Made by a program: the position numbers and the translations under genes. DNA of 64,000 nucleotides from Pseudomonas viridiflava (lineage in GTDB: Bacteria; Pseudomonadota; Gammaproteobacteria; Pseudomonadales; Pseudomonadaceae): the NCBI RefSeq assembly GCF_003702045.1, contig NZ_RBTP01000012.1, forward strand, positions 890,769 through 954,768, written 5' to 3'. Of this stretch, positions 28,027 to 38,055 are shown piece by piece. How positions within the stretch are numbered: position 1 is the first letter of the stretch; each line of letters starts with the position of its first letter. A model generated the notes under the pieces. It saw only the letters and a program-made list of their open reading frames with translations, ran no database searches and was not told where the DNA came from.

Positions 28027-28932
28027 TCAGAGGCTGTCGGGGAACGGAATGGACAGCAGCCAGTCCCTGAACACGCACAGCGACGGCAGGTTCTGAAAGC
28101 GTGTCGCGTAGGCCAGGTAGTAATTGCGGCCGCTGTCCAGTGGCTCGAATAGCGTCACCAGTTCGCCGCTGTCGAGCTCATCGAGCACCAGAATACGCGG
28201 CACCAGCGCAATGCCGATCCCTGCAGCCACCGCCTGAATGAGGTGCGAAGTCAGTTCGAAACTCGGGCCGGGGCGCATCACGTGGTGATCCAACCGGTTA
28301 CGCTCGAACCAGTCCGACCAGGCGTTGGGGCGCGACACGACACTGAGCAGCGAGTGTTGCGCCACTTGCGCAGGCGTCATCGACCCATAGCCTGCAAGCG
28401 CACCGGGGCTGGCAATGAGTACCAGTTTTTCGCTGACCAGCGGGTGGGCGACATAGCCCGGCCAGTTGCCGGTGCCTGCGCAGATGATGGCATTCATTTC
28501 GCTGGCCGCCGGGGTCAGATCGGCATGCACGATGCGTGAATGCACATGCACTACGTAGCCTGGATGACGGGCATAAAAATCATTCATGCGCGGCAGCAGC
28601 CATTTCGAGCCAAAGGTGGGCAATACGGCAAGGTGCAGGGTGCCGCCTTCGGCCTTGTGAGCGATGGTCTGCAACGTTGCGCTGCGAATGCGACCCAAGG
28701 CTGCGGCCAGTTCGTGCTGATACAGCGCGCCTGCGGTGGTGAGTTCGATCCGGCGGCCATCGCGCTTGAACAGCTCCACCTCAAGCTGAGCTTCCAGCGC
28801 CTGCACCTGACGGCTCACCGCGCTCTGCGTCAGCGTCAGTTCATCGGCGGCCTTGGTAAAGCTGCCATGTCGGGCGGCCGCCTCGAAAGCGATCAGCAGC
28901 GACATTGAAGGTGTCAGTCTTCTGGGGTTCAT
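28027..28932 (-). CDS. LysR family regulator (GcvA-like), tandem paralogue
   Basis: A 301-residue LTTR with helix-turn-helix RHGSFTKAADELTLTQSAVS and RQVQALEAQLEVELFKRD. It resembles the next gene downstream (shared FEA-x-RHGSFT and L-LTQSA-SRQV wording) and probably arose from an old duplication within the family. It is divergent from the ydiJ-type dehydrogenase gene across 153 bp, the arrangement typical of a LysR controlling its neighbour. Which of the two operons it governs is inference. Confidence 0.9.
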   Translation of the reverse strand: MNPRRLTPSMSLLIAFEAAARHGSFTKAADELTLTQSAVSRQVQALEAQLEVELFKRDGRRIELTTAGALYQHELAAALGRIRSATLQTIAHKAEGGTLHLAVLPTFGSKWLLPRMNDFYARHPGYVVHVHSRIVHADLTPAASEMNAIICAGTGNWPGYVAHPLVSEKLVLIASPGALAGYGSMTPAQVAQHSLLSVVSRPNAWSDWFERNRLDHHVMRPGPSFELTSHLIQAVAAGIGIALVPRILVLDELDSGELVTLFEPLDSGRNYYLAYATRFQNLPSLCVFRDWLLSIPFPDSL

Positions 28933-29085
28933 TCATAAAGCTCATGGAAAAACGGCAGGTTTTACGTTTGCACTGAAGTGTCGCAGGCCGGAGAATCACG
29001 CCAACCGTAGATATTGCCGTGCTTGCGAGCCATTCGAAGCATACGTGCTTTGCATATAAAAAGCCTATCCGTCAGGAACACCACC

Positions 29086-32000
29086 ATGATTGCGCTGTTG
29101 AAGCCGACGTCCGAACAGGTTGGTCACTACGACCGTTTCCTCAATGCCCTGAGTGAGGGTGGTTTTCGCGGAGAAATCGCCCGGGATCTCGGATCGCGCA
29201 CCGTGCTGGCTACTGACAACTCAATCTACCAGCGCTTGCCGCAGGCGGCCGTGTTCCCGATGGACGCCCATGACGTGGCAATCGTCGCCCGACTGGCAGC
29301 TAGACCGGAACATAAACAGGTCGTACTGACACCGCGTGGCGGCGGAACAGGCACCAATGGTCAGTCGCTGACCGATGGTGTAGTGGTTGATCTGTCGCGG
29401 CACATGAACACCATCCTGGAAATCAACGTCGAGGAGCGCTGGGTGCGGGTTCAAACCGGCGTGGTCAAGGACCAGCTCAACGCCGCGCTCAAGCCCCACG
29501 GCCTGTTTTTCGCCCCCGAACTGTCGACCTCCAACCGCGCCACCATCGGCGGCATGATCAACACCGACGCCAGCGGGCAGGGCAGTTGCACCTACGGCAA
29601 GACCCGTGATCACGTGCTGGAATTGTCCACGGTGTTACTGGGCGGATCCTACGTGAACACTCAGGCCATTGACGCCGATCACCTGATGCGCGAACAGGCT
29701 CGCGTTGATCGGGCAGGCGATTTTTATCGCTGCGCACAGCAGATCGCCGATACCCAGGCGCAACTGATCAAGGACATCTTTCCGCCCCTCAATCGCTGCC
29801 TGACTGGTTACGACCTTGCCCATTTGCGTGAAGAAGACGGGCGCTTCAACCTCAACAGCGTGCTGTGCGGATCCGAGGGTTCGCTGGGCTTTATTGTCGA
29901 GGCCAAACTGAACGTGCTGCCGATTCCCAGGCATTCGATTCTGGTCAATGTGCGTTACGCAGGCTTCATGGACGCCCTGCGCGACGCCAAGGTGCTGATG
30001 GCGCACACCCCGCTGTCCATCGAAACCGTGGATTCGAAAGTGCTGATGCTGGCCATGCAGGACATCGTCTGGCACGGGGTTGCCGAGTACTTTCCTCAGG
30101 ATCCGGCTACACCGACACTGGGCATCAACCTGATCGAGTTCAGCGGCGATGAGCTGAACGAAGTCGAACATCGCGTGCATGCCTTTGTGGAGCACCTGCA
30201 GACCGATACCTCGGTCGTGCGCCTCGGCCACACGCTGGCGATCGGCAGTGCGGCGGTGAGCCGCGTCTACACCATGCGCAAACGGTCTGTCGGTTTGCTG
30301 GGCAACGTCAAGGGCGAGGCGCGTCCTCAGCCGTTCGTTGAAGACACGGCGGTGCCACCGGAAAATCTGGCCGATTACATCCAGGAGTTTCGCGCGCTGC
30401 TGGACAGTTACGGACTGCAATACGGCATGTTCGGCCATGTGGACGCCGGGGTGCTGCACGTGCGGCCGATTCTGGACATGAAAGATCCTGCGCAGGCGGC
30501 GCTGATTCGTCCAGTCTCGGACGCTGTCGCCGCACTCACCAAGCGCTATGGCGGTCTGCTTTGGGGCGAACACGGCAAGGGGCTGCGCTCGCAGTACGTG
30601 CCCGAGTATTTCGGCGAGCTGTATCCCGCACTGCAGGCGCTCAAGGCCGCCTGTGATCCGTTCAACCAACTCAATCCGGGCAAGATCGCCACGCCCGCTT
30701 CGGTGCCCGAGGCGCGTCTGACGCTGGTGGACGAGGTGAAACTGCGCGGCGATCTGGACCGCACCATCGACGAGCGCGTCTGGCAGAGTTACGACACGGC
30801 GCTGCATTGCAATGGCAATGGTGCCTGCTACAACTACGACCCCGATGACGCCATGTGCCCGTCCTGGAAAGCCACCCGCGACCGTATCCACTCGCCCAAA
30901 GGCCGCGCCTCGCTGGTCCGGGAGTGGCTGCGTCTGCAAGGCGAGCAGGACGTGAACGTGCTGACCGCCAGCGCCAGGGCGCGCACGGCCAATAAGGTGA
31001 AAAGCCTGGCCGAGCGCACCGTCAACAGCGTGGCCCGGATGACGGGGCAGAAAGACTTCTCCCATGAAGTCTATGACGCAATGTCCGGTTGCCTGGCGTG
31101 CAAATCGTGCGCAGGTCAGTGCCCGGTCAAGGTCAACGTCCCCGAGTTTCGGTCGCGCTTTCTGGAGCTGTACCACAGCCGCTACCTGCGCCCACTCAAG
31201 GATTACCTGATTGGTTCGCTGGAATTCAGCATTCCGCATTTGGCGCGCTTCCCGGCTCTGTACAACGGCCTGATGAATGCAAAGCCGGTCCGCTATCTGC
31301 TTGAGCACGTGGCTGGCATGGTCGACAGCCCGTTGTTGAGCCTGATGGACTTTCGAGCAGCCTGCGCGCGCTGGAACGTCGGCATCGCGACACCTGCGCG
31401 TCTGGCAGCTTTGACCGAGCAGGAACGCCAGCGCACGGTGGTGCTGGTGCAGGATGCATTCACTCGCTACTTCGAAACCCCGCTGGCGGCCGACTGGCTG
31501 GAGCTGATCTCGCGCATGGGGTATCAGGTCTACCTCGCGCCGTTCGCCCCTAACGGCAAGCCTCTGCAGGTTCAAGGCTTCATGGCGGCGTTTGAAAAGG
31601 CCGCCCGTTTCAATAGCCAGTCCCTGCGCACGTTGCAGGAATCCGGCCTTCCGTTGATCGGACTCGACCCGGCAATGACGCTGGTGTATCGCCAGGAATA
31701 CAGCAAGACCTTGGGCAGCGAGAACGTGCCGACCGTGATGCTGCCCCAGGAATGGCTGGCCTCGGCGCTGGTCGATAAGGGTTCGGAAGCAGAGGCCGAG
31801 ACGTATTACTTCCTGCCACACTGCACCGAGAAAACCAACGAACCGGCCAGCGTAGGCCTCTGGCAGAAAGCCTTCGCTCACAGCGGGCTGACCTTGCAAG
31901 TGCTGCCGAGCGGCTGCTGCGGCATGTCCGGCACCTATGGCCATGAAACCCGCAACGTGAAGACCAGCGAAACTATTTACAGTCAGTCCTGGCAGCCACT

Positions 32001-32133
32001 GGTGGCCCGTCATGGCGGTGATGACCGATTGGTGGCCGATGGTTATTCGTGCAGGAGTCAGGTCAAACGTCAGGACGGCAAGGTGGTAAGGCATCCTTTG
32101 CAAGTGCTGCTGGAGCGCATGCGGGCAGGGTGA
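29086..32133 (+). CDS. ydiJ: YdiJ-type FAD-linked oxidase / Fe-S dehydrogenase (D-2-hydroxyacid dehydrogenase)
   Basis: A 1015-residue flavo-iron-sulfur protein matching E. coli YdiJ in length and architecture. The FAD-binding PCMH domain carries TPRGGGTGTNGQSLTDG and PELSTSNRATIGGMINTDAS. The FAD-oxidase C-terminal domain contains YGMFGHVDAGVLHVRP and WGEHGKGLRSQYVPEYFG. A 4Fe-4S segment has GCLACKSCAGQCPVKVNVPE. The C-terminal CCG-type domain has LPSGCCGMSGTYGHE. Relatives oxidise D-2-hydroxyglutarate or D-lactate-type acids and pass electrons to quinone at the inner membrane. The ATG at 29086 is preceded by AGGAA; an earlier in-frame ATG at 29014 would add 24 unrelated residues. Substrate is inferred only. 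Confidence 0.88.
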   Translation: MIALLKPTSEQVGHYDRFLNALSEGGFRGEIARDLGSRTVLATDNSIYQRLPQAAVFPMDAHDVAIVARLAARPEHKQVVLTPRGGGTGTNGQSLTDGVVVDLSRHMNTILEINVEERWVRVQTGVVKDQLNAALKPHGLFFAPELSTSNRATIGGMINTDASGQGSCTYGKTRDHVLELSTVLLGGSYVNTQAIDADHLMREQARVDRAGDFYRCAQQIADTQAQLIKDIFPPLNRCLTGYDLAHLREEDGRFNLNSVLCGSEGSLGFIVEAKLNVLPIPRHSILVNVRYAGFMDALRDAKVLMAHTPLSIETVDSKVLMLAMQDIVWHGVAEYFPQDPATPTLGINLIEFSGDELNEVEHRVHAFVEHLQTDTSVVRLGHTLAIGSAAVSRVYTMRKRSVGLLGNVKGEARPQPFVEDTAVPPENLADYIQEFRALLDSYGLQYGMFGHVDAGVLHVRPILDMKDPAQAALIRPVSDAVAALTKRYGGLLWGEHGKGLRSQYVPEYFGELYPALQALKAACDPFNQLNPGKIATPASVPEARLTLVDEVKLRGDLDRTIDERVWQSYDTALHCNGNGACYNYDPDDAMCPSWKATRDRIHSPKGRASLVREWLRLQGEQDVNVLTASARARTANKVKSLAERTVNSVARMTGQKDFSHEVYDAMSGCLACKSCAGQCPVKVNVPEFRSRFLELYHSRYLRPLKDYLIGSLEFSIPHLARFPALYNGLMNAKPVRYLLEHVAGMVDSPLLSLMDFRAACARWNVGIATPARLAALTEQERQRTVVLVQDAFTRYFETPLAADWLELISRMGYQVYLAPFAPNGKPLQVQGFMAAFEKAARFNSQSLRTLQESGLPLIGLDPAMTLVYRQEYSKTLGSENVPTVMLPQEWLASALVDKGSEAEAETYYFLPHCTEKTNEPASVGLWQKAFAHSGLTLQVLPSGCCGMSGTYGHETRNVKTSETIYSQSWQPLVARHGGDDRLVADGYSCRSQVKRQDGKVVRHPLQVLLERMRAG

Positions 32134-32236
32134 TGCCGTACGATAGCTCTCAACACTCTGCGCTCGTCGTTACACATACGTCTCGAAGACGTTCAAAACG
32201 AGGCCAAACGAGAGTGTCTGACTGAATGCATACTCG

Positions 32237-32326
32237 GTAGGAGCGGACGTGTCCGCGAATGCAGTGTTTCAGCCACTGCCAATGGGTCGGATTTACCGGC
32301 CTTTTCGCGGACAAGTCCGCTCCCAC
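32237..32326. repeat. REP-like inverted repeat, copy 3
   Basis: Ends GTAGGAGCGGAC and GTCCGCTCCCAC pair with each other; inner arms GTGTCCGCGAATGCAGTGTT and CTTTTCGCGGACAAGTCCGC match copy 1 at 12210. It occupies the 267-bp convergent gap between the ydiJ-type and dienelactone hydrolase genes, where a stem-loop at both 3' ends would be expected. Confidence 0.75.
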
Positions 32327-32400
32327 GAGTTTCTTCAGTCGACGCTCAATGACTGGCCTGACGTTATCGCAGTTCTAGACAGTAAGCACTGCATCCCCAC

Positions 32401-33288
32401 TCAAACCAGATACTTTCTAAACCACCCGAGCGTACGGTCCCAGGCCAGTTTGGCTGCCGCTTCGTCATAGCGTGGGGTCGAGTCGTTGTGGAAGCCGTGG
32501 TTGGCGCCCGGATAAATGTAGGTTTCGTACGTGGTGCCAGCGGCTTTCAAGGCCTGCTCGTAAGCGGGCCAGCCCTCGTTGATGCGGGTGTCCAGTTCGC
32601 CGTAGTGGATCATGATCGGTGCTTTGATCTTCACCACATCTTCAGATTTCGGCTGACGCCCGTAGAACGACACGGCAGCGCCCAGTTCCGGATAAGCCAC
32701 CGCCGCTGCGTTGGTCACGCCGCCGCCATAGCAAAACCCGGTGATACCCACCTTGCCCGTGGTTGCCTCATGCTTCATCAGCCACTCGATGGCGGCGAAG
32801 AAGTCGTTCATGAGCTTTTCGGGATCGACTTTCTGTTGAAGTTCGCGGCCTTTGTCATCATTGCCCGGATACCCGCCCACTGAGGACAGGCCATCGGGCG
32901 CAAGTGCGATGAAGCCCGCTTTGGCGACACGTCGAGCCACGTCTTCGATGTACGGGTTCAGTCCCCGGTTTTCATGCGCCACGATGATGGCGGGCACTTT
33001 GCCGGTCGCCTTGGCAGGGCGCACCAAATAGCCGCGAACCTGCCCATGCCCCTTAGGCGATGGATAGGACACGTATTCGGCGATGATGTCGGGGTCGGTG
33101 AACTCCACCTGCTCGGCCAGCGCGTAATTGGGACTCAGCGAGGCGAGCAGGGCGCTTGCTGTGAGCCCGCCCAGCGTAAACACCGCTGCACGGTCGAGAA
33201 ATTCACGCCGGTTGATCTTGCCGTGGGCGTAATAGTCATAGAGTTCGAGCAGTTCAGGGGCAAAGTCTTTCGCAGTGAGACGTTCCAT
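32401..33288 (-). CDS. Dienelactone hydrolase family protein, exported by a Tat-like signal
   Basis: A 295-residue alpha/beta hydrolase. The triad is visible: Cys nucleophile in TGFCYGGG, Asp in YGELDTRI and His in GANHGFHND. Residues about 25-57 read [20 protein letters not shown] followed by a hydrophobic run to ALA, a twin-arginine-style signal placed after an unusual charged leader. The chosen ATG (33288) has GGAAGG 7 nt upstream; a longer start at 33330 is less likely. True dienelactone hydrolase activity on chlorocatechol products is doubtful because no ring-cleavage genes are nearby; YghX-type proteins of unknown role share this layout. Confidence 0.85.
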   Translation of the reverse strand: MERLTAKDFAPELLELYDYYAHGKINRREFLDRAAVFTLGGLTASALLASLSPNYALAEQVEFTDPDIIAEYVSYPSPKGHGQVRGYLVRPAKATGKVPAIIVAHENRGLNPYIEDVARRVAKAGFIALAPDGLSSVGGYPGNDDKGRELQQKVDPEKLMNDFFAAIEWLMKHEATTGKVGITGFCYGGGVTNAAAVAYPELGAAVSFYGRQPKSEDVVKIKAPIMIHYGELDTRINEGWPAYEQALKAAGTTYETYIYPGANHGFHNDSTPRYDEAAAKLAWDRTLGWFRKYLV

Positions 33289-33608
33289 CCGTACCCTTCC
33301 TTCTGGATCATTCGAGGCCCGCCGCTTCATGACAATCGGCTGGGAAGCACCGCTCCATTAAAGCAGCGTTTGACGGATAGTAACTATTACCTGCACAACC
33401 CGCACGCCAGAGCCCGAGCAGATTGTTCGCCTGCCGATGGGGCACTTTCCCGAGCCTGGGCCTTCAAACAAGACCTGCACAGCCCGGTTTCAGCGACATT
33501 TATTGTTGCTCGATACATCAAGCGCAGCGGGTTCATGCCGACAATACGTCATGAATTACGCCTTCGTGTCCTGCGGCCGTATTCAACCTGTACTTTCGAG
33601 ATTACGTG

Positions 33609-34700
33609 ATGATCCTCTCCGCCGATGACCGTTCCCAGCTCTTCAAGGAGACTGCTGTCCAGTTCTGGAAACACATCATTCCTGTCGTCTACGTCGCGCT
33701 CCTTATCCATTTGACGCTGTTCGGGCTGTTCATTGCTCTCGACGTACCGATTCTCTGGGGAGCCAACCTCGTCAGCACCCTGATCTACCTCAACTGCCTG
33801 TACCTGATTCGCGGTCGTCGTTACCGACAGGCGGGTCAGTGGATGAGTTTTGAAATCATCGGCCATGCCGTATTGGCAAGCTGGGTGCTGGGGTGGGACA
33901 GCAACTTCAGTTTTTACCTGTTCTGTGTCGTGCCGATCATCGCCTTCACCTTTCAACTGGCCAAGGTCAGGCGGTTTGCATACGGCCTGGCCGTTCTGCT
34001 GGCTGCGGTGGGTTGCTTTACGTTTCGCCGTTACATGGGGTTGAGTTCAGGGTTGAGCAGGGAGGTACTGGACCTGTTTGGTATCGTGAATGTATTCACT
34101 GCCACGTCCCTGTCGATCTATGCGACCGCGTTGTCGGTGCGTTTTACCTCTTCCATGCAGATGAGCCTGTTCCACATCGCCAATCGGGACAGCCTCACCA
34201 ACCTTTATACGCGCCGAAGAATTCTGCACCGCGTACGGCAAATGGAATCGCAACGCAACGGACTGTCGGCCTCGCTGATACTGCTGGACATCGACCATTT
34301 CAAGCAGATCAATGACCTTCATGGTCACGAGTCCGGTGACCTCATCCTGCAGCGGGTCGCCAGCATCATCAGCTCATGCGTGCGCACCAGCGATCTGGCG
34401 GCGCGTTGGGGCGGAGAAGAGTTTCTGGTGCTGATGCCGGACACCTCGCTGGCCGATACGCGACGGGTGGCCGAGCGGATCTGGACACGTATCAGGGAGG
34501 AATCAGGGCGCATCGACACCCGCAAACTGGACGTGACAGCAACGCTTGCCACAGCAGTCATCCATCCGGGCGAAGCCTTTCAGGTGGCGCTCAATCGTGC
34601 AGATGCGTTGCTCTATCAGGGAAAGGAGAACGGCCGAAATCGCGTGATGACGGCCGAGCAGGGCGCTTGCATCACAGGGCCTTTAGAAACACCAGTCTGA
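33609..34700 (+). CDS. Membrane-bound GGDEF diguanylate cyclase
   Basis: A 363-residue protein. About six hydrophobic helices occupy residues 15-180. A C-terminal GGDEF domain begins NRDSLTNLYTRRRI. The active site reads GGEEF, preceded five residues earlier by RTSD, a complete RxxD inhibitory I-site, so the enzyme should make c-di-GMP and be feedback-inhibited. The sensor part is a membrane domain without an obvious ligand motif. A GTG directly before the ATG is an alternative start. The last 29 bases overlap the 3' end of convergent crtE. Confidence 0.92.
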   Translation: MILSADDRSQLFKETAVQFWKHIIPVVYVALLIHLTLFGLFIALDVPILWGANLVSTLIYLNCLYLIRGRRYRQAGQWMSFEIIGHAVLASWVLGWDSNFSFYLFCVVPIIAFTFQLAKVRRFAYGLAVLLAAVGCFTFRRYMGLSSGLSREVLDLFGIVNVFTATSLSIYATALSVRFTSSMQMSLFHIANRDSLTNLYTRRRILHRVRQMESQRNGLSASLILLDIDHFKQINDLHGHESGDLILQRVASIISSCVRTSDLAARWGGEEFLVLMPDTSLADTRRVAERIWTRIREESGRIDTRKLDVTATLATAVIHPGEAFQVALNRADALLYQGKENGRNRVMTAEQGACITGPLETPV

Positions 34701-35571
34701 GGTAGTCGCTGATGGAGTGAGCGTCACCGTAAGCCTGCTTGAGGTGGCCTTCAGCAATAGAGAGATGGGCCTGCAACTGTTCAGCCACTTTCTGTTGGCC
34801 ATACAGCGCAACCAGGGTGGACTTGCCTTGGTCCTTGCCCTGATCTTTCGCGTTATCGACGGTATTGTCCTGCAGGTCGTCGTACAGCTGAAAGGCCTGA
34901 CCAAGCTCCGTGGCAAAATCCTGCAACGCTTGACGCACTGGCTCCTCGGCGCTGCTGATCAGCCAGGCCATGTCCATGAGGGCACCAAACAGAACGCCGG
35001 TCTTGAGCCGATTGGTCAGCGCGATCTCTTCGGCGCACCGACTGTGCTTGCCTTCGTGCAGGTCCTGATACTGGCCGCGAACCAGCCCTTGCATACCCAC
35101 CGTCTCGGCGAGTATTTCAATGATCCGGGTACGGGTTGTTGGCTCAATTTCATTGATCGCGGCGACGACGCCGAATGCGCGGCTCAATAACGCGATGGCC
35201 GCCAAGATCGCCACGTCCTGGCCGAACCTCAGGTGTACGGTGGGTCGGCCCCGCCTCAACTGTGCGTTATCCATGCAGGGCATGTCGTCCAGCACCAGCG
35301 AGGCGGCGTGGATCATTTCCACGGCGCAGCCCAGATCCAGCGACTGGCGACCCACATGCCCCAACCCTTCAGCGGCCAGCATCAACAACATCGGCCTGAC
35401 GCGTTTGCCGGGAGCCAGTGTGCCTTCACGCATTGCCAGGGCGACCAGATCGCGTTCGTTGCCTTCAACGGGCAGTAATTCGTCCAGACGTGCCTCGATC
35501 CGTTCACGCATGTGCGCCAGACGCTCGATCAGGCCGTTATCGAGAGGGGCGTCCAATTCCATTTTTGTCAT
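34672..35571 (-). CDS. crtE: Geranylgeranyl diphosphate synthase
   Basis: A 299-residue trans-prenyltransferase condensing IPP with allylic diphosphates to C20 GGPP, the entry to carotenoids. The first Asp-rich motif is LVLDDMPCMDNAQLRRG and the second is QLYDDLQDN. GKRVRPML near the N-terminus binds IPP. Just after the second motif a short duplication, KDQGKDQGKS, enlarges the loop. It is transcribed away from idi-crtXYIB with a 157-bp shared promoter region, and its end overlaps the GGDEF gene by 29 bp. The carotenoid context makes GGPP the likely product instead of FPP. Confidence 0.93.
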   Translation of the reverse strand: MTKMELDAPLDNGLIERLAHMRERIEARLDELLPVEGNERDLVALAMREGTLAPGKRVRPMLLMLAAEGLGHVGRQSLDLGCAVEMIHAASLVLDDMPCMDNAQLRRGRPTVHLRFGQDVAILAAIALLSRAFGVVAAINEIEPTTRTRIIEILAETVGMQGLVRGQYQDLHEGKHSRCAEEIALTNRLKTGVLFGALMDMAWLISSAEEPVRQALQDFATELGQAFQLYDDLQDNTVDNAKDQGKDQGKSTLVALYGQQKVAEQLQAHLSIAEGHLKQAYGDAHSISDYLRLVFLKAL

Positions 35572-35728
35572 CGCTTCTACTCTGGCTATATAGGCTCGAC
35601 AGTTCAGCTGCCTTGTCTCAGGTTTTAATGCTGCCTTTCAAACTAACGGAACGACCTCCGCTCCTGAGTGCCTCAAGAATCTACAGACCACACGCATGGA
35701 AAAATGATCCAGCTAAAACGGAGCCGTC
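35572..35728. promoter_or_regulatory. Divergent promoter region of the carotenoid cluster
   Basis: This 157-bp gap separates leftward crtE from rightward idi-crtXYIB, so both carotenoid transcripts must start here. ACGGAG at 35719-35724 is the ribosome binding site for idi. The region has AT-rich patches (CTATATAGG near 35586; GGTTTTAAT near 35622) that could be -10 elements, but I cannot assign them securely. Confidence 0.55.
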
Positions 35729-36778
35729 ATGGACAATAGCGACCTTAGCCGACGCAAGGATGATCATCTTGATATCGTGCTTGAGCAGCGCTTCGAAGGC
35801 TCTGGAACGGGCTTTGATGCGATTCACTTCGAGCATTGCGCGCTGCCTGAACTGAACCTGGGCGACATTGATTTAAGCACCCGTCTGCTAGGGATACCGC
35901 TGCGTGCGCCCCTGTTGATCAGCTCGATGACGGGCGGTGCCCAGCGCTCCGTCGCCATCAACCGGCACCTGGCTCAGGCCGCGCAGCACTTGGGCATCGC
36001 GATGGGGGTGGGATCACAGCGTGTGGGATTACGCAGCCCCAACGACCAGGGCCTGACCCGAGAACTGAGACGCCTGGCACCTGACATTGCACTGCTGAGC
36101 AATATTGGCGCAGCGCAGTTGCTGGAGGTCGATGGCCCGGAGTTGGCGCGCCGCGCAGTGGACGCCTTGCAAGCCAATGCACTGATCATCCATCTGAACC
36201 CGTTGCAGGAGGCCGTGCAGGCCGAAGGCGACCGGGATTGGCGAGGGGTTCTGAACGCGATCGCGCGCACGGTCGACAGCGTCGGCGTGCCGGTCATCGT
36301 CAAGGAAGTCGGTGCCGGGCTGTCCGTCCCGGTTGCGCGTGCATTGGTCGAGGCTGGCGTGCAGGTGCTCGATGTGGCGGGCAAGGGCGGTACGAGCTGG
36401 GCAGCGATAGAGGGCGAGCGTGCCACCCGCCCTGCGGACCGCAAGGTGGCAATGGCTTTTGCCCATTGGGGCATACCGACGGCCATGAGTCTGATCAACG
36501 TGCGTCAGGCCTTGCCGCACACGACGTTGATCGCTTCTGGCGGTATCCGTGATGGCATTGATGCCGCCAAGGCCATCCGCCTGGGGGCTGATCTGGTCGG
36601 TCAGGCTGCCGGCGTGCTTCAAGAGGCGCTTGAATCCGAATCGGCAGTGATTGAACATTTTGAAACAATAATTCGCCAGCTGCGCATCGCTTGTTTCTGC
36701 ACCGGTTCGCGTGATCTTGCAGCGTTACGAGAGGCCCGGCTCATGAGCAAGGATCCGTCGAGCGAGCGTTTTTCATGA
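35729..36778 (+). CDS. idi: Type 2 isopentenyl-diphosphate delta-isomerase (FMN-dependent)
   Basis: A 349-residue flavoenzyme of the IDI-2/Fni family that interconverts IPP and DMAPP using reduced FMN. Visible family segments are [13 protein letters not shown] (substrate-binding N-terminus), [34 protein letters not shown] with Gln for Mg, [11 protein letters not shown], and [20 protein letters not shown], the FMN phosphate site. It leads the + strand carotenoid operon; its stop overlaps the crtX start by 4 bp. It boosts the DMAPP supply for CrtE. Confidence 0.93.
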   Translation: MDNSDLSRRKDDHLDIVLEQRFEGSGTGFDAIHFEHCALPELNLGDIDLSTRLLGIPLRAPLLISSMTGGAQRSVAINRHLAQAAQHLGIAMGVGSQRVGLRSPNDQGLTRELRRLAPDIALLSNIGAAQLLEVDGPELARRAVDALQANALIIHLNPLQEAVQAEGDRDWRGVLNAIARTVDSVGVPVIVKEVGAGLSVPVARALVEAGVQVLDVAGKGGTSWAAIEGERATRPADRKVAMAFAHWGIPTAMSLINVRQALPHTTLIASGGIRDGIDAAKAIRLGADLVGQAAGVLQEALESESAVIEHFETIIRQLRIACFCTGSRDLAALREARLMSKDPSSERFS

Positions 36779-38055
36779 GTCATTTTGGTGTTGTCGCCCC
36801 TGCGTTCTACAGTCACTTTCAAGCGTTTCAAGCCTTGGCGCTGGAATTGATCGGACGTGGCCACCGGGTGACATTCTTTCATCAGGCCGATGCCCATCGC
36901 TGGCTGATCGATTCGCGCATCGGATTTTATCCCCTGGGCGCTATCAGCCATCCACCGGGCAGCCTGGCAGGGTCATTGCGTCGAGCGGCGGCACCTCACG
37001 GTCCGTTGGGCTTGCGCCGTGTGATTCGCGATCTCAGCAACACGACGGCCATGTTCTGCTCGGAGCTGCCGGCAGCGCTGGCGCATGAAGCCATCGATGC
37101 AGTGCTTTGCGATCAAATGGAGGCGGGCGGCGGTTTGGTCGCTGAGGCCTTGGGGCTGCCGTTCATTTCGATAGCCTGTGCGTTGCCGGTCAATCGCGAA
37201 CCCCATTTGCCGCTGCCCGTCATGCCGTTCGCTTTCGGCACGGACAAGCGCAGCAGGCGGCTGTATGAGGCAAGCACGCGCATTTATGACTGGATGATGC
37301 GGCCTTTGCGTAACGTGCTGCATGAGGCGTCCCACCGCTTGGGCGTGACGCCCCGTAACGGCATGCACGAGTACCTGTCGCCGTTCGCGCAGATCAGCCA
37401 GACGGTGAGCGGCTTCGATTTCCCGCGTGAAAACCGGCCGGCGCATTTTCATACTGTCGGGCCGCTACGCCCAACGGCCAAGGCCGTTCAGGGCGAGTGG
37501 TCCATCGACCCTGACCGTCCGTTCATTTTTGCCAGCCTGGGCACCTTGCAAGGCGGGCGTCTGGGCATGTTTAAACAGATGGTCATTGCCTGCCAGCGCC
37601 TGAACGCACAGTTACTGATTGCCCATTGCGGCGGGCTCGACGCGGCACAGGAACAGACGCTCAGGCAGATGGGCGATGTGTGGGTCACTGCTTTCGCTCC
37701 CCAGCAGTGGGTGTTGGAAAAGGCCGACGTCGTGATTACCCACGGAGGTCTGAACACCGTGATGGACGCGATTGCCGCCTGTACGCCCATGTTGGTCATG
37801 CCGATTGCGTTCGATCAACCCGGCGTCGCGGCCCGGGTCTGTTACCACCGGCTGGGCAAACAGCTGAACCGTCGGGCACGAGCGGTAAAGATCCAGGCCC
37901 AGTTGCAACACCTGCTCGTTCGTTCGGAAAAGCCTTTGCGACAGTTGGCCGCTGAGCTGGACGCGGCAGGTGGAACCTTCAAGGCCGCGAATATCGTCGA
38001 AGATGTGGTGCGTACACGCCAACCGGTGTTTGCAGGAGGCGTTTATGCACTATGA
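36775..38055 (+). CDS. crtX: Zeaxanthin glucosyltransferase
   Basis: A 426-residue GT1-family glycosyltransferase. The N-terminal [20 protein letters not shown] acceptor side is typical of CrtX. The C-terminal donor site [19 protein letters not shown] leads into [25 protein letters not shown]. It transfers glucose from UDP-glucose to the 3-hydroxyls of zeaxanthin, giving mono- and diglucosides that sit in the membrane. It lies in the conserved Pantoea-like order crtE-idi-X-Y-I-B-Z. Its end overlaps crtY by 11 bp and supplies the crtY ribosome binding site (AGGAGG at 38035-38040). Confidence 0.93.
   Translation: MSHFGVVAPAFYSHFQAFQALALELIGRGHRVTFFHQADAHRWLIDSRIGFYPLGAISHPPGSLAGSLRRAAAPHGPLGLRRVIRDLSNTTAMFCSELPAALAHEAIDAVLCDQMEAGGGLVAEALGLPFISIACALPVNREPHLPLPVMPFAFGTDKRSRRLYEASTRIYDWMMRPLRNVLHEASHRLGVTPRNGMHEYLSPFAQISQTVSGFDFPRENRPAHFHTVGPLRPTAKAVQGEWSIDPDRPFIFASLGTLQGGRLGMFKQMVIACQRLNAQLLIAHCGGLDAAQEQTLRQMGDVWVTAFAPQQWVLEKADVVITHGGLNTVMDAIAACTPMLVMPIAFDQPGVAARVCYHRLGKQLNRRARAVKIQAQLQHLLVRSEKPLRQLAAELDAAGGTFKAANIVEDVVRTRQPVFAGGVYAL

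Noticed and set aside
29635..32103. 822-codon open frame antisense to the ydiJ-type gene
   Set aside because: It mirrors a well-supported FAD/Fe-S protein; long antisense frames are expected in GC-rich DNA with strong third-position bias, and its translation shows no family motif.
33331..33608. Short reading frame between the dienelactone hydrolase and GGDEF genes
   Set aside because: The rightward frame in this gap has no domain similarity or ribosome binding site and overlaps the start of the GGDEF gene.
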